A stretch of DNA of 64,000 nucleotides from Phocaeicola vulgatus ATCC 8482 (GCF_000012825.1 NC_009614.1:1612001-1676000); one strand, 5' to 3'; shown: positions 45,257 through 56,104, numbered from the stretch's first letter. A program made the numbers and translations. Notes: generated from the letters alone by a model not told the origin.

Positions 45257-46393
45257 ATGGCTATTACCATTAAAAAAGTCAGTTCAAAGAAAGAACTAAA
45301 GACGTTTATACGGTTCAACTACGAGTTATACAAAGAGAATCCCTATTCCGTACCCGATTTGTACGATGATATGCTGAATACGTTCAGCCCGAAGAAGAAT
45401 GCCGCTTTCGAGTTTTGTGAGGCGGAGTATTTTCTGGCATATAAGGATAACAAGGTGGTAGGACGTATTGCAGGGATTATAAATAAACGCGCAAACGAGA
45501 CTTGGAATAAAAAAGAAGTTCGTTTCGGATGGATCGATTTTCTGGATGATATCGAAATATCACGTGCCTTGTTGGATGCAGTAGCCCAATGGGGTAAATC
45601 AAAAGGTATGGATACCATTCAGGGGCCTTTAGGCTTTACCGACTTTGATGCGGAGGGTATGCTGGTAGAAGGATTCGACCAGTTGAGCACCATGGCGACT
45701 ATCTATAATTATCCTTATTACCCACAGCATATGGAGAAGTTGGGATTCGAGAAGGATGCCGATTGGGTGGAATATAAAATTTATATTCCGGATGCAATTC
45801 CTGATAAGCATAAGCGTATCAGTGACTTGATTCAACGTAAGTTTAACCTGAAGGTGAAGAAATATACATCGGGTAAGAAAATTGCGGCCGAATATGGACA
45901 GGCTATATTCGAGTTGATGAATGAGGCTTATGCTCCGCTTTATGGTTTCTCGGCTTTGTCGCAAGGACAGATCAACCAGTATATAAAGATGTATTTGCCT
46001 ATTGTAGATTTGCGTATGGTAACCTTGGTGACCGATGCCGAAGATAAACTGGTGGCAGTGGGGATTTCAATGCCTTCTCTGTCCGAAGCGTTACAAAAAG
46101 CGAAGGGACGTTTGCTGCCTATGGGATGGTATCACCTGTTGAAAGTGTTGTTCCTGCATAAGTATCCTCCTATGTTGGATTTGTTGCTGGTTGCTGTAAA
46201 ACCTGAGTATCAGAACAAAGGTGTCAATGCTTTGTTATTCTCGGACTTGATCCCCGTATATCAGCAACTGGGATTCAAGTATGCCGAAAGTAATCCGGAA
46301 CTGGAACTGAACGGAAAGGTGCAGGCCCAGTGGGAATATTTCAAGACCGAGCAGCATAAACGCCGTCGTGCTTATAAAAAGAGTATTCTGTAA
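45257..46393 (+). CDS. GNAT-fold acyltransferase-like protein
   Basis: 378 residues, cytosolic. The C-terminal part (VAVKPEYQNKGVNALLFSDLIPVYQQLGFKYAE, shown here as motif Q-N-K-G-V-N-A) fits the acetyl-CoA-binding loop of GNAT enzymes; the N-terminal part (FIRFNYELYKENPY) is conserved in a Bacteroidetes family of unknown function. Substrate unknown. It is followed after 30 bases by parE. Confidence 0.7.
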   Translation: MAITIKKVSSKKELKTFIRFNYELYKENPYSVPDLYDDMLNTFSPKKNAAFEFCEAEYFLAYKDNKVVGRIAGIINKRANETWNKKEVRFGWIDFLDDIEISRALLDAVAQWGKSKGMDTIQGPLGFTDFDAEGMLVEGFDQLSTMATIYNYPYYPQHMEKLGFEKDADWVEYKIYIPDAIPDKHKRISDLIQRKFNLKVKKYTSGKKIAAEYGQAIFELMNEAYAPLYGFSALSQGQINQYIKMYLPIVDLRMVTLVTDAEDKLVAVGISMPSLSEALQKAKGRLLPMGWYHLLKVLFLHKYPPMLDLLLVAVKPEYQNKGVNALLFSDLIPVYQQLGFKYAESNPELELNGKVQAQWEYFKTEQHKRRRAYKKSIL

Positions 46394-46423
46394 CAACGAT
46401 ATATAAAAATGTGATAAGTCAAT

Positions 46424-48301
46424 ATGGAAGAAAACAACGAACTGATAAACAATCCCGCCGTAGAATATACCGACGATAATATCCGCCACCTCAGTGACAT
46501 GGAGCATGTGCGTACCCGTCCCGGTATGTATATTGGAAAGTTGGGTGACGGATCACATGCCGAGGACGGTATCTACGTTCTTTTGAAAGAAATTATCGAT
46601 AACAGTATCGATGAATTTAAAATGCAGGCGGGTAAAAAGATTGAGATTATTATTGAAGAAAATCTCCGTGTCAGCGTGCGTGATTATGGCCGGGGTATTC
46701 CGCAGGGAAAACTCATTGAAGCTGTTAGTGTGTTGAATACGGGAGGTAAATATGACAGCAAGGCGTTCAAGAAGAGCGTCGGACTGAATGGGGTCGGTGT
46801 GAAAGCCGTCAATGCATTGAGCTCACGTTTCGAGGTGCGCAGCTATCGTGATGGAAAGGTGCGTATCGCTACCTTTGCCAAGGGAGACTTGTTGACGGAT
46901 ACCACACAAGATACAACAGAAGAGAACGGTACTTATATTTTCTTTGAACCGGATAACCTGTTGTTTGAGAACTACAGTTTCCGTCCGGAGTTCGTGGAAA
47001 CCATGCTCCGCAACTATACCTATCTGAATACAGGACTGGCCATTATCTATAACGGTCAGCGTATCCTGTCCCGTAACGGGTTGGTGGACTTGCTTAACGA
47101 CAACATGACGGCTGTGGGATTATATCCCATCATCCACTTGAAAGGAGAAGATATCGAGATCGCTTTTACGCATACCGGCCAGTATGGTGAGGAGTATTAC
47201 TCTTTTGTCAACGGACAGCACACCACGCAGGGAGGTACGCATCAAAGTGCTTTCAAAGAGCATATGGCCCGTACCATCAAGGAATATTTCAACAAGAATA
47301 TGGACTATGCCGATATCCGTAACGGATTGGTAGCTGCCATTGCCGTTAATGTGGAGGAACCGTTGTTCGAAAGTCAGACTAAAATCAAGCTGGGCTCTAC
47401 CAATATGGCTCCCGGTGGTCCTACCGTTAATAAGTTTGTAGGTGATTTTGTAAAGACTGAGGTCGATAACTATCTGCACAAACATACGGATGTGGCCGAT
47501 GTGATGTTGCAGAAGATTCAAGAATCGGAGAAAGAGCGTAAGGCTATAGCCGGAGTGACCAAACTGGCACGTGAACGTGCCAAAAAGGCAAATCTTCATA
47601 ACCGTAAGTTGCGTGACTGCCGTTTTCACCTGAATGATGCCAAAGGAGACAAGAAGGAGGAAAGCTGCATTTTCATTACCGAGGGTGACTCGGCGAGCGG
47701 TTCTATCACCAAGAGCCGTGATGTAAATACTCAGGCAGTATTCAGTTTGCGTGGTAAGCCGTTGAATTCTTACGGGCTGACCAAGAAGATTGTATATGAG
47801 AATGAAGAGTTTAACTTGCTTCAGGCTGCTCTGAACATAGAGGACGGTATGGAAGGATTACGATATAACAAAGTGATTGTGGCAACAGATGCCGATGTGG
47901 ACGGTATGCACATCCGTTTGTTGCTGATTACCTTCTTCCTGCAATTCTTCCCCGATTTGATAAAGAAAGGTCATGTATATATCCTTCAGACTCCTTTGTT
48001 CCGTGTCCGTAACCGCAAGAAAGGAGTTTATGAAACGGTATATTGTTATTCGGAAGAAGAACGGATTGCCGCAATCGAACGGTTAAGCCCCAATCCCGAA
48101 ATCACACGGTTCAAAGGTTTGGGAGAGATTTCACCCGATGAATTCAAGCACTTTATCGGCAAAGATATGCGTTTGGAGCAAGTTTCCCTCCGCAAGACTG
48201 ATCTGGTAAAGGAGTTACTGGAGTTCTACATGGGTAAGAACACGATGGAACGTCAGAATTTTATTATAGATAACCTTGTTGTAGAAGAAGATATTGCGTG
48301 A
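46424..48301 (+). CDS. parE: DNA topoisomerase IV subunit B
   Basis: 625 residues. GHKL ATPase ([41 protein letters not shown]), transducer domain, and TOPRIM with EGDSASGS and [15 protein letters not shown]. The length and the lack of extra insertions fit ParE rather than GyrB. Decatenates daughter chromosomes with ParC, which is not in the window. First gene of parE, coaD, S41 protease. Confidence 0.92.
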   Translation: MEENNELINNPAVEYTDDNIRHLSDMEHVRTRPGMYIGKLGDGSHAEDGIYVLLKEIIDNSIDEFKMQAGKKIEIIIEENLRVSVRDYGRGIPQGKLIEAVSVLNTGGKYDSKAFKKSVGLNGVGVKAVNALSSRFEVRSYRDGKVRIATFAKGDLLTDTTQDTTEENGTYIFFEPDNLLFENYSFRPEFVETMLRNYTYLNTGLAIIYNGQRILSRNGLVDLLNDNMTAVGLYPIIHLKGEDIEIAFTHTGQYGEEYYSFVNGQHTTQGGTHQSAFKEHMARTIKEYFNKNMDYADIRNGLVAAIAVNVEEPLFESQTKIKLGSTNMAPGGPTVNKFVGDFVKTEVDNYLHKHTDVADVMLQKIQESEKERKAIAGVTKLARERAKKANLHNRKLRDCRFHLNDAKGDKKEESCIFITEGDSASGSITKSRDVNTQAVFSLRGKPLNSYGLTKKIVYENEEFNLLQAALNIEDGMEGLRYNKVIVATDADVDGMHIRLLLITFFLQFFPDLIKKGHVYILQTPLFRVRNRKKGVYETVYCYSEEERIAAIERLSPNPEITRFKGLGEISPDEFKHFIGKDMRLEQVSLRKTDLVKELLEFYMGKNTMERQNFIIDNLVVEEDIA

Positions 48302-48318
48302 GTGAATCACTAAAAAAT

Positions 48319-48774
48319 ATGAGAAGAGCGATATTTCCGGGAACCTTTGATCCTTTTACCATCGGTCATTATTCGGTCGTGAAGAGAGCGTTGACTTTTA
48401 TGGACGAAGTGGTGATCGGCATCGGTATCAATGAGAATAAGAAAACTTGGTTTCCTACAGAGAAACGAGTGGAGATGATCGAGAAACTTTTTGCGGATGA
48501 TCCCCGGGTAAAGGTCGATGCTTATGATTGTCTGACCATTGACTTTGCCCGAGCTAAGGAGGCGCAGTTCATTGTTCGTGGTATCCGTACCGTACACGAT
48601 TTTGAATATGAGGAAACTATAGCCGATATCAACCGGAAACTGGCCGGAATAGAAACGATTCTGTTGTTTACGGAGCCGGAACTAACCTCTATCAGCTCTA
48701 CGATTGTAAGAGAATTGTTGCAGTTTGGCAAAGATGTGACGCCATTCTTGCCTGAAGGAATGAAAATAGACTGA
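48319..48774 (+). CDS. coaD: Phosphopantetheine adenylyltransferase
   Basis: 151 residues from [17 protein letters not shown]. An in-frame GTG at 48298 overlapping the parE stop would add 7 residues not seen in the family. The nucleotidyltransferase motif T-x-G-H appears as FTIGH, and SSTIVREL near the end is conserved. It makes dephospho-CoA, the fourth step of CoA synthesis. Confidence 0.95.
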   Translation: MRRAIFPGTFDPFTIGHYSVVKRALTFMDEVVIGIGINENKKTWFPTEKRVEMIEKLFADDPRVKVDAYDCLTIDFARAKEAQFIVRGIRTVHDFEYEETIADINRKLAGIETILLFTEPELTSISSTIVRELLQFGKDVTPFLPEGMKID

Positions 48775-48776
48775 CC

Positions 48777-50378
48777 ATGAAATATACTATGTATTTTGCA
48801 GGCTTGATTGCCTGCTTTTTTTCTATCGTAGCCGCACAGGCTCAGGAGAGTAAATTTCTGAATTCTCCGGCACGTAAGTTGCAACTGGCGGAATTTGCCA
48901 TTGCCAATCTTTATGTAGACGAAGTCAATGAGGGAAAGCTGGTGGAAGAAGCTATCGTAAAAATGCTGGAGCAGCTTGATCCTCATTCTACCTATTCTGA
49001 TCCGGAGGAAGTGAAGAGAATGAACGAGCCGTTGCAGGGAAACTTCGAAGGTATCGGTATACAGTTTAATATGGCGGAGGACACTTTGCTGGTGATACAG
49101 CCTGTATCGGGCGGACCGTCCGAAAAAGTCGGTATTCTGGCCGGTGATCGTATCGTCATGGTGGAAGATACGCTGATAGCCGGTGTAAAGATGAGTACCG
49201 AGGATATTATGCGTCGTCTCCGTGGTCCTAAAGATTCAAAAGTGAATCTGAAAATACTTCGCCGAGGGGTGAAGGAACTGCTCCCCTTTACGGTGAAAAG
49301 GGATAAAATACCTGTTTACAGCTTGGATGCTTCCTATATGATTAAAGATAAGATCGGTTATATTCGTATCAACCGTTTTGCCGCCACTACCCATGAGGAG
49401 TTCAAGAAAGCGCTGACCGGGTTGCAGAAGAAAGGAATGAAAGACTTGATTCTTGATTTGCAGGGCAATGGCGGGGGGTATTTGAATGCTGCTATCGATA
49501 TTGCCAATGAATTTTTGGGTAAAAAGGAACTGATTGTCTATACGGAGGGCCGTCGTAATCCTCGTAGCGAGTTTTTTGCCAAAGGTACGGGCGAGTTTCA
49601 GAACGGTCGTCTGATGGTATTGGTTGATGAATTTTCGGCTTCTGCCAGTGAGATTGTGACCGGAGCTGTTCAGGATTGGGACAGAGGCGTTGTGGTAGGC
49701 CGTCGCAGTTTTGGTAAAGGCTTGGTGCAGCGTCCCATTGATTTGCCGGACGGTTCGATGATCCGTCTGACGGTGGCCCGCTATTATACGCCTGCCGGAC
49801 GTTGTATCCAGAAACCTTACGAGAGCATTGAAAAGTATAATGAAGACCTGATAGACCGTTATAATAAAGGAGAAATGATGAGTGAAGACAGCATCCACTT
49901 TCCGGATTCACTGAAGTTCAAGACTCATAGGTTGGCCCGTACGGTATATGGTGGCGGAGGGATCATGCCCGATTATTTTGTGCCGATTGATACGACTCTC
50001 TATACTAAATACCATCGTCAGTTGCGTGATAAAGGAGCATTGATGAAAGCTCATTTCCATTTTATTGATGCCCATCGTAAAGAATGGCTGGGCAAATACA
50101 AGACTTTCAATGAGTTCTACAAACGTTTTGAAGTGACTCCGGATATGTTGACACAACTGGTTGCTACCGGCAAGGAGATGGGAGTGGAATATAATGAAGA
50201 AGAGTATCAAAAGGCCCTGCCTCTGCTGAGGTTGCAGATGAAAGCATTGATAGCCCGTGATTTATGGGATATGAATGAATATTATCACGTCATTAATGAC
50301 GCGAATGAAAGTATCAGGAAAGCGCTGGAACTGTTGGAGCAACCGGACTTTGAGGGGCTGCTGTTGAAAAAGCGATAG
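48777..50378 (+). CDS. S41 family C-terminal processing peptidase
   Basis: 533 residues. Signal peptide (IACFFSIVAAQA), N-terminal helical part, PDZ domain (about 85-175; GIGIQFNMAEDTLLVIQP, GDRIVMVEDT), and the S41 protease domain with catalytic Ser in DEFSASASEIV and Lys in VGRRSFGKGLVQ. The C-terminal 150 residues are helical. Acts in the periplasm. It starts 2 bases after coaD. Confidence 0.93.
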   Translation: MKYTMYFAGLIACFFSIVAAQAQESKFLNSPARKLQLAEFAIANLYVDEVNEGKLVEEAIVKMLEQLDPHSTYSDPEEVKRMNEPLQGNFEGIGIQFNMAEDTLLVIQPVSGGPSEKVGILAGDRIVMVEDTLIAGVKMSTEDIMRRLRGPKDSKVNLKILRRGVKELLPFTVKRDKIPVYSLDASYMIKDKIGYIRINRFAATTHEEFKKALTGLQKKGMKDLILDLQGNGGGYLNAAIDIANEFLGKKELIVYTEGRRNPRSEFFAKGTGEFQNGRLMVLVDEFSASASEIVTGAVQDWDRGVVVGRRSFGKGLVQRPIDLPDGSMIRLTVARYYTPAGRCIQKPYESIEKYNEDLIDRYNKGEMMSEDSIHFPDSLKFKTHRLARTVYGGGGIMPDYFVPIDTTLYTKYHRQLRDKGALMKAHFHFIDAHRKEWLGKYKTFNEFYKRFEVTPDMLTQLVATGKEMGVEYNEEEYQKALPLLRLQMKALIARDLWDMNEYYHVINDANESIRKALELLEQPDFEGLLLKKR

Positions 50379-50393
50379 TCAAGACTTTATATT

Positions 50394-50427
50394 AACTGCA
50401 GGGGCGCATAGTTGCACTCCTGCAGTT
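50394..50427. terminator. Hairpin between convergent S41 protease and PAP2 genes
   Basis: Perfect arms AACTGCAGG and CCTGCAGTT around a 16-base loop. The T-run is weak. Confidence 0.6.
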
Positions 50428-50481
50428 GTCTGAAAAACTTCTGTTGTGTCTTCTTTTAGGTGTGGAATAATTTTCCAACCA

Positions 50482-51093
50482 TCACTTTATCTGTCTCCCG
50501 AACAGCACCTTATTCAGCCATCGGTTCACATACACGTTCACGAAAGCACATCCTACTCCGATAGCGGCTCCTGCCACTACATCACTGGGATAGTGCACCC
50601 CTTGGTTCATCCGGGCAAACCCTACTCCGCAAGCCCATACGGCTGAAGGGGCGATAACATACCACTTAGGATAAGTGATGGAGAGTGAGGTGGCTAAAGA
50701 AAAAGCTGCCGCAGTGTGTCCTGAAGGGAATGACGGACTATCGGCATCCGGTGCTCCGTATGCATGAATCTTATCCGGATACTTTACAAAAGGCCGGTCA
50801 CGACCTATTATATGTTTGGCGGCGTATGTAATCCCCACTGCTTCAATCACACTGGTTCCTATGTAAATGGCATCTTTCAGCATCGGCTGGTCTTTCTTTA
50901 TCAATGCATAGAGTCCCATGGCTGTAGGTATTCCTACGGGTAGAATCACTCCGCTAGCGGACAATCCGCGGCTCAGTCCGTGTACATCCCATCGGTTGAT
51001 GGTTTTCAACGTGTTGATGTCTATATTCTGTGCGCTGAGGCTGAATGTAAAACAGGCTGTCAGTATAAGAAAAATAATCCTTTGGCGTTTCAT
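50482..51093 (-). CDS. PAP2-family membrane phosphatase
   Basis: 203 residues with a signal peptide (ILTACFTFSLSA). All three PAP2 motifs are present: KHIIGRDRPF, PSGHTAAAF and ARMNQGVHYPSDV. It may dephosphorylate a lipid such as undecaprenyl diphosphate or phosphatidic acid; the substrate cannot be told. It has its own -7 box at 51116. Confidence 0.88.
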   Translation of the reverse strand: MKRQRIIFLILTACFTFSLSAQNIDINTLKTINRWDVHGLSRGLSASGVILPVGIPTAMGLYALIKKDQPMLKDAIYIGTSVIEAVGITYAAKHIIGRDRPFVKYPDKIHAYGAPDADSPSFPSGHTAAAFSLATSLSITYPKWYVIAPSAVWACGVGFARMNQGVHYPSDVVAGAAIGVGCAFVNVYVNRWLNKVLFGRQIK

Positions 51094-51115
51094 TTAGTTT
51101 GGCATTTGTTCAGTG

Positions 51116-51123
51116 CAAAGATA
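51116..51123 (-). promoter_or_regulatory. -7 element (TATCTTTG on minus strand) for the PAP2 gene
   Basis: The plus strand reads CAAAGATA, 23 bases before the ATG at 51093. Confidence 0.65.
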
Positions 51124-51206
51124 GGAAAATAATGTAATTCGCATTTACCCTTCCCCGAATTAAAGAATAATTTCCATAATTCCTTGTATTATCGCTAGAA
51201 TTCCTT

Positions 51207-51214
51207 TACTTTTG
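51207..51214 (+). promoter_or_regulatory. Fumarate reductase operon promoter (-7 TACTTTTG, -33 TTG)
   Basis: TTG at 51184-51186, spacing 20, then TACTTTTG. A leader of about 60 bases precedes frdC. Confidence 0.75.
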
Positions 51215-51283
51215 CATCGTGAATACACAGCTTTTAACAGAATTTTTAGTTCTAACAATTAAATAATTTAAATTCAATCATTT

Positions 51284-51970
51284 ATGTGGTTAAGTAATTC
51301 ATCTATTGGAAGGAAAGTGGTGATGAGTGTCACAGGTATCGCCCTTGTCCTGTTTCTGACGTTTCACATGGCGATGAACCTTGTTGCGCTCTTCTCGGAA
51401 GATGCTTACAACATGATTTGTGAATTCTTGGGAGCTAACTGGTACGCGTTGGTTGCAACTGCCGGGCTGGCTGCTCTGTTTGTAATTCACATCATCTACG
51501 CTTTCTGGTTGACCATGCAGAACCGTGCAGCTCGCGGTAGCGAACGTTATGCAGTGAACGTTAAACCTAAAACTGTGGAATGGGCATCTCAGAACATGCT
51601 TGTCCTGGGTATTGTCGTTATTGCCGGATTGGCTCTTCATTTTGCCAATTTCTGGTACAAAATGCAGTTTGCCGAAATTATCGGTGTTCATGATTTGGGC
51701 GCATTCGGTCCTACAGACGGTGCCGCTTACATTCGTGAAACATTCGGATGCCCTGTATTTACAGTGCTTTACCTCATTTGGTTAGCAGCTTTGTGGTTCC
51801 ACCTGACTCACGGATTCTGGAGTGCTTTGCAGACTTTGGGCTGGAGCAATAAAATCTGGTTCGAGCGTTGGAAGACTATTGGTAACATCTACTCTACTTT
51901 GGTAGTTCTTGGTTTTGCAGCAGTAGTCGTTATCTACTTCGTGAAATCACTCGCTTGTGGTGCTTGCTAA
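51284..51970 (+). CDS. frdC: Fumarate reductase/succinate dehydrogenase cytochrome b subunit
   Basis: 228 residues, five transmembrane helices. His residues within the helices (FHMAMNLVALF, FVIHIIYAFW, LHFANFWYK, FHLTHGFW) can bind the two hemes of the single-subunit di-heme anchor. It passes electrons from menaquinol to FrdAB. It is the first gene of frdCAB, the terminal step of anaerobic respiration in Bacteroides. Confidence 0.94.
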   Translation: MWLSNSSIGRKVVMSVTGIALVLFLTFHMAMNLVALFSEDAYNMICEFLGANWYALVATAGLAALFVIHIIYAFWLTMQNRAARGSERYAVNVKPKTVEWASQNMLVLGIVVIAGLALHFANFWYKMQFAEIIGVHDLGAFGPTDGAAYIRETFGCPVFTVLYLIWLAALWFHLTHGFWSALQTLGWSNKIWFERWKTIGNIYSTLVVLGFAAVVVIYFVKSLACGAC

Positions 51971-51998
51971 TCGTAAATTGTAAATGATAAAATTGTAA

Positions 51999-53963
51999 AT
52001 GAATATGGCTACTATAGATTCTAAAATTCCTGAAGGCGCTTTAGCCGAGAAATGGACCAATTATAAAGCTCATCAAAAATTGGTAAACCCTGCCAACAAA
52101 CGTCGTCTTGACATTATTGTGGTAGGTACCGGTTTGGCAGGTGCTTCGGCTGCTGCTTCACTGGGTGCTCTGGGTTTCAAGGTATTAAACTTCTGTATCC
52201 AGGACTCTCCCCGTCGTGCACACTCTATTGCTGCACAGGGAGGTATCAATGCTGCTAAGAATTATCAAAATGATGGTGACTCTGTTTACCGTCTTTTCTA
52301 CGATACAATCAAAGGTGGTGACTACCGTGCACGCGAAGCTAACGTTTATCGTCTGGCCGAAGTGTCAAATGCTATCATCGACCAGTGCGTAGCTCAAGGT
52401 GTTCCTTTCGCTCGCGAATACGGTGGTTTGCTGGATAACCGTTCATTCGGTGGTGCTCAGGTATCACGTACATTCTATGCCCGCGGTCAAACCGGACAGC
52501 AGTTGTTGCTGGGTGCTTATTCTGCATTGAGCCGTGAAGTTCAGCGTGGTAACGTGAAGTTGTACACTCGTTATGAGATGTTGGACGTTGTGCTGATTAA
52601 GGATAACGAAGGTGTGGAACGCGCCCGTGGTATCATCGCCCGTAATTTGGTTACAGGTAAGATTGAACGTTTCGCTGCCCATGCGGTAGTTATCGGTACC
52701 GGCGGTTATGGTAATACTTACTTCTTGTCTACCAACGCTATGGCGTCAAATGGTTCGGCTGCTATGCAGGTTTACCGCAAAGGTGCTTACTTTGCCAATC
52801 CTTGCTTTGCACAGATCCACCCGACTTGTATCCCTGTACACGGTGACAAGCAGTCTAAACTGACTTTGATGTCCGAGTCATTGCGTAATGACGGACGTAT
52901 CTGGGTTCCGAAAAAGCTGGAAGATGCCAAGGCATTGCAGGCAGGAACTAAGAAACCGACCGATATTCCTGATGCAGACCGTGACTTCTACTTGGAACGC
53001 CGTTATCCGGCATTCGGTAACCTGGTTCCCCGTGACGTTGCTTCACGTGCTGCGAAAGAACGTTGCGACGCCGGTTTCGGTGTGAACAACACAGGTCTGG
53101 CCGTATTCCTTGACTTTAAATACGCTATCGACCGTCTGGGTGAAGATGTAGTTCGTGCCCGTTACGGTAACTTGTTCGATATGTACGAAGAAATCACTGA
53201 CGAAAATCCGTACAAGACTCCGATGATGATCTTCCCGGCTATCCACTATACGATGGGTGGTATCTGGGTTGACTATGAACTGATGACTTCTATCAAGGGC
53301 TTGTATGCTATCGGTGAAGCTAACTTCTCTGACCACGGTGCAAACCGTTTGGGTGCATCTGCATTGATGCAGGGATTGGCTGACGGTTACTTCGTATTGC
53401 CTTATACTATCCAGAACTATTTGTCAGACCAGATTCAGGTTCCCCGTTTCTCGACAGACCTTCCTGAATTTGTGGCTGCCGAAAAGGCTGTAAACGATAA
53501 GATCCAGAAACTGATGAATATCAAGGGTCATCGTTCAGTAGACTCTATTCACAAGGAACTGGGCCACATCATGTGGGACTTCGTAGGTATGGGACGTACC
53601 AAGGAATCTTTGACTACTGCTCTGGCTAAACTGAAAGAAGTAAGAAAGACCTTCTGGAGCGACCTTCGCATTCCGGGTGAAGCTAATGAATTGAATGTGG
53701 AACTTGAAAAGGCGATCCGCCTGGCTGATTTCATCGAAATCGGTGAGCTGATGGCTTACGATGCATTGAACCGTGAGGAATCTTGTGGTGGTCACTTCCG
53801 TGAAGAACACCAGACTCCGGAGGGTGAAGCGCTTCGTCACGATGACAAGTTCTCGTATGTAGCTTGCTGGAAATACACAGGTGAAGGAAAAGAACCCGAA
53901 TTGATCAAGGAAGATTTGAACTATCAGTTCGTTAAGGTTCAAACTCGTAACTATAAGTCTTAA
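51999..53963 (+). CDS. frdA: Fumarate reductase flavoprotein subunit
   Basis: 654 residues (652 if the second ATG at 52005 is used). FAD-binding N-terminus ([21 protein letters not shown]) and the covalent-FAD His context [18 protein letters not shown]. The active-site region HPTCIP and [20 protein letters not shown] is intact. It reduces fumarate to succinate. Middle gene of the operon; codon use is strongly biased, fitting high expression. Confidence 0.97.
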   Translation: MNMATIDSKIPEGALAEKWTNYKAHQKLVNPANKRRLDIIVVGTGLAGASAAASLGALGFKVLNFCIQDSPRRAHSIAAQGGINAAKNYQNDGDSVYRLFYDTIKGGDYRAREANVYRLAEVSNAIIDQCVAQGVPFAREYGGLLDNRSFGGAQVSRTFYARGQTGQQLLLGAYSALSREVQRGNVKLYTRYEMLDVVLIKDNEGVERARGIIARNLVTGKIERFAAHAVVIGTGGYGNTYFLSTNAMASNGSAAMQVYRKGAYFANPCFAQIHPTCIPVHGDKQSKLTLMSESLRNDGRIWVPKKLEDAKALQAGTKKPTDIPDADRDFYLERRYPAFGNLVPRDVASRAAKERCDAGFGVNNTGLAVFLDFKYAIDRLGEDVVRARYGNLFDMYEEITDENPYKTPMMIFPAIHYTMGGIWVDYELMTSIKGLYAIGEANFSDHGANRLGASALMQGLADGYFVLPYTIQNYLSDQIQVPRFSTDLPEFVAAEKAVNDKIQKLMNIKGHRSVDSIHKELGHIMWDFVGMGRTKESLTTALAKLKEVRKTFWSDLRIPGEANELNVELEKAIRLADFIEIGELMAYDALNREESCGGHFREEHQTPEGEALRHDDKFSYVACWKYTGEGKEPELIKEDLNYQFVKVQTRNYKS

Positions 53964-53983
53964 TTATTAATTGTATAGAAATC

Positions 53984-54739
53984 ATGGATAAAAATATAAG
54001 TTTCACACTGAAAGTTTGGCGTCAGAAAGGTCCTAAGGATAAAGGACATTTTGATACCTTCCAAATGAAAGATATTCCGGGTGATACCTCATTCCTGGAA
54101 ATGATGGATATCTTGAACGAGCAGCTTATCAATGAAGGTAAAGAACCTATCGTATTCGACCACGACTGTCGTGAAGGTATCTGCGGTATGTGCTCTATGT
54201 ATATCAACGGACATCCTCACGGACCTGCTACAGGTGCTACTACCTGCCAGATTTATATGCGTCGTTTCAAAGACGGTGACACCATTACTGTTGAACCTTG
54301 GCGTTCTGCCGGTTTCCCGGTAATCCGCGACTTGATGGTAGACCGCAGCGCATACGACAAGATTATGCAGGCGGGTGGTTACGTGTCAATCAATACCGGT
54401 GGTATTCCTGACGCTAACGCAATTCCTATTGCAAAACCTATTGCCGATGAGGCTATGGATGCTGCTGCATGTATCGGTTGTGGTGCTTGTGTTGCTGCAT
54501 GTAAGAATGGTTCTGCTATGTTGTTTGTTTCTGCAAAGGTCAGCCAGTTGGCACTGTTACCTCAAGGTAAAGTGGAAGCTGCACGCCGTGCGAAAGCTAT
54601 GTTGAGCAAAATGGATGAACTGGGTTTTGGTAACTGTACAAACACTCGTGCTTGTGAGGCAGAATGTCCGAAGCTGGTTTCTATCAGCAACATTGCTCGT
54701 TTGAACCGTGAATTTATTGCTGCGAAGCTGAAAGACTAA
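53984..54739 (+). CDS. frdB: Fumarate reductase iron-sulfur subunit
   Basis: 251 residues. [2Fe-2S] Cys in [15 protein letters not shown]; [4Fe-4S] and [3Fe-4S] Cys in [16 protein letters not shown] and [13 protein letters not shown]. It links the flavin subunit to the heme subunit. It is last in frdCAB, followed by a strong terminator. Confidence 0.97.
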   Translation: MDKNISFTLKVWRQKGPKDKGHFDTFQMKDIPGDTSFLEMMDILNEQLINEGKEPIVFDHDCREGICGMCSMYINGHPHGPATGATTCQIYMRRFKDGDTITVEPWRSAGFPVIRDLMVDRSAYDKIMQAGGYVSINTGGIPDANAIPIAKPIADEAMDAAACIGCGACVAACKNGSAMLFVSAKVSQLALLPQGKVEAARRAKAMLSKMDELGFGNCTNTRACEAECPKLVSISNIARLNREFIAAKLKD

Positions 54740-54769
54740 TTACGGTTAGTTTTACTTGATATTTGAGAG

Positions 54770-54799
54770 TGCCCTGCCTTTTGGCGGGGCATTTTTTTT
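54770..54799 (+). terminator. Terminator of frdCAB
   Basis: TGCCCTGCC-TTTT-GGCGGGGCA with one G-T pair, then T8. Confidence 0.95.
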
Positions 54800-54803
54800 A
54801 TAA

Positions 54804-55664
54804 TTATGTATTGGGTGAAATTTCTTCCTTTTCTTTTTTACGGATGTTTCTGGGAGAGTCGCCAAAGGACTTCTTACAGAAGTTGGAAAAATGTGAGAGA
54901 GATTCAAATCCATGTCCAAAGCAGATTTCGGAGATGGAAGCATCTGTATAGCGCAATTGGTAAAGGATACTTTCTTTGCGCTGTTTCATCATCCATTCAT
55001 AGGCCGGTTCGTTGAAGATGGCTTTGAAAATGCGGCGGAAGGTGGTGACGCTGTAGCCGCCCAGTTGTGCGAACTCCTCTACGGACTTTATTTGTTTGTG
55101 GTGCTTTAATATGAAATATTCAAAACTGCTGGTGTATTGGGATAGGCTGTGTACAACAGGAGATAGCTCATAGTCTGTGTAATAGTGTGCCAACAGATAA
55201 TAAAGTTCTTTACGCTTGAATTCGAGCAGCTCTTTACAAATTTTGTCTGCATTCAGATAGGAAGCAACCCCTTCAAGGAAAAGCTTTATTTCGGGCTTTA
55301 TTTTCAGTGGCTCGGAGATGAGTGGCGGAGGCACGTTTTTCAATATATAGGTATAGCGGTCATAGCAGAAGGCTTTAGGGTCATCAAATGTGTACAGAAT
55401 ACCTTCCGAGTCTGTCATGGCCAGTATTTCCACTTTTGATGCGATAGCTTGCAGCACAAATTCTCCGGAATTGATGATGGTTCCGGCATATTCTTCACTA
55501 TTGATTAATATTTGACCTTTGAGTAAGAAAAATAAAATATTGGTTTCACACTTATGTGGGGGTAAGTGGAAACCTTTTTTGTTATGTGTGTAATGGATGC
55601 TGTTCTCCACTGCTTTAGGGCATTGGGTACAATCCATCCTTTCATTACAGGGCAGACCAGACAT
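54804..55664 (-). CDS. AraC-family transcriptional regulator
   Basis: 286 residues. The N-terminal part (about 20-115) looks like a cupin-type sensor (THNKKGFHLPPHKCETNILFF), starting with a Cys-containing stretch (CNERMDCTQCPKA). The C-terminal double HTH (about 185-280) has VEEFAQLGGYSVTTFRRIFK and ASISEICFGHGFESLSHFSN with FGDSPRNIRKKE. Its 3' end faces the frd terminator. The target is unknown; the fimbria-type operon at 56170-59537 is on the same strand but about 500 bases away. Confidence 0.9.
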   Translation of the reverse strand: MSGLPCNERMDCTQCPKAVENSIHYTHNKKGFHLPPHKCETNILFFLLKGQILINSEEYAGTIINSGEFVLQAIASKVEILAMTDSEGILYTFDDPKAFCYDRYTYILKNVPPPLISEPLKIKPEIKLFLEGVASYLNADKICKELLEFKRKELYYLLAHYYTDYELSPVVHSLSQYTSSFEYFILKHHKQIKSVEEFAQLGGYSVTTFRRIFKAIFNEPAYEWMMKQRKESILYQLRYTDASISEICFGHGFESLSHFSNFCKKSFGDSPRNIRKKEKEEISPNT

Positions 55665-55706
55665 ATATAGATGTTAGAAACGCTTGTGTTCTTTTGGTTG
55701 ATTTGA

Positions 55707-55714
55707 CAAATGTA
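55707..55714 (-). promoter_or_regulatory. -7 element (TACATTTG on minus strand) for the AraC-family gene
   Basis: The plus strand reads CAAATGTA, 43 bases before the ATG at 55664. Confidence 0.65.
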
Positions 55715-55892
55715 GGTCAAATATGGATAATTTGCAATAAGTTTCAGGAAAAAGACCGAAGAATCCTGTTTCCACTTGTTTGTCTTCTGCCGTTACGGAA
55801 AATGATAGCCTGTGGGCATGAGCATAGAGGGCTAAATTTGTGTGGCCAAACACAAAGAAGTTGCAATTGTTGGGAAAGTAGCAGAAAGAAAG

Positions 55893-55900
55893 TATCTTTG
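55893..55900 (+). promoter_or_regulatory. Orphan promoter TTG-N20-TATCTTTG
   Basis: TTG at 55870-55872 and TATCTTTG with 20 bases between: a full consensus promoter facing right, with no ordinary gene on that strand before the convergent fimbrillin gene. Confidence 0.7.
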
Positions 55901-55943
55901 TGTGTATCCATGGGGAGGTATACCGGCTAAAACAGCATAGATT

Positions 55944-56018
55944 ATGGAATTTGTAGTATCATCCTCCAATTTCTCCGGTATCATTGGCGAGCTGCAAACT
56001 ATCGCATATACTTTTTGA
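55944..56018 (+). other. 24-codon reading frame after an orphan promoter (possible relic)
   Basis: It encodes MEFVVSSSNFSGIIGELQTI plus four residues, then TGA. The start and the LQTI spot recall the N-terminus of the DNA polymerase III beta clamp (DnaN), and the next frame gives ILFEDG, which also occurs in that region of DnaN. It may be a decayed dnaN fragment or a real small peptide; neither is secure. Confidence 0.3.
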
Positions 56019-56046
56019 GGACGGTTGATTGACAACAGGTAAAAAT

Positions 56047-56104
56047 GCTCCGCAAATGAAATCGCAAATCATGATGGGGATGATACGGTGTTTCATTGCG
56101 GAGC
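56047..56104 (+). terminator. Long hairpin ending the orphan transcript
   Basis: GCTCCGCAAATGAAA (56047-56061) pairs with TTTCATTGCGGAGC (56091-56104) with one bulged A and a 29-base loop. No T-run follows, so it may be a structured RNA element rather than a plain terminator. Confidence 0.5.

Noticed and set aside
48298-48318. GTG start of coaD overlapping the parE stop
   Set aside because: The added seven residues are outside the conserved CoaD N-terminus [12 protein letters not shown].
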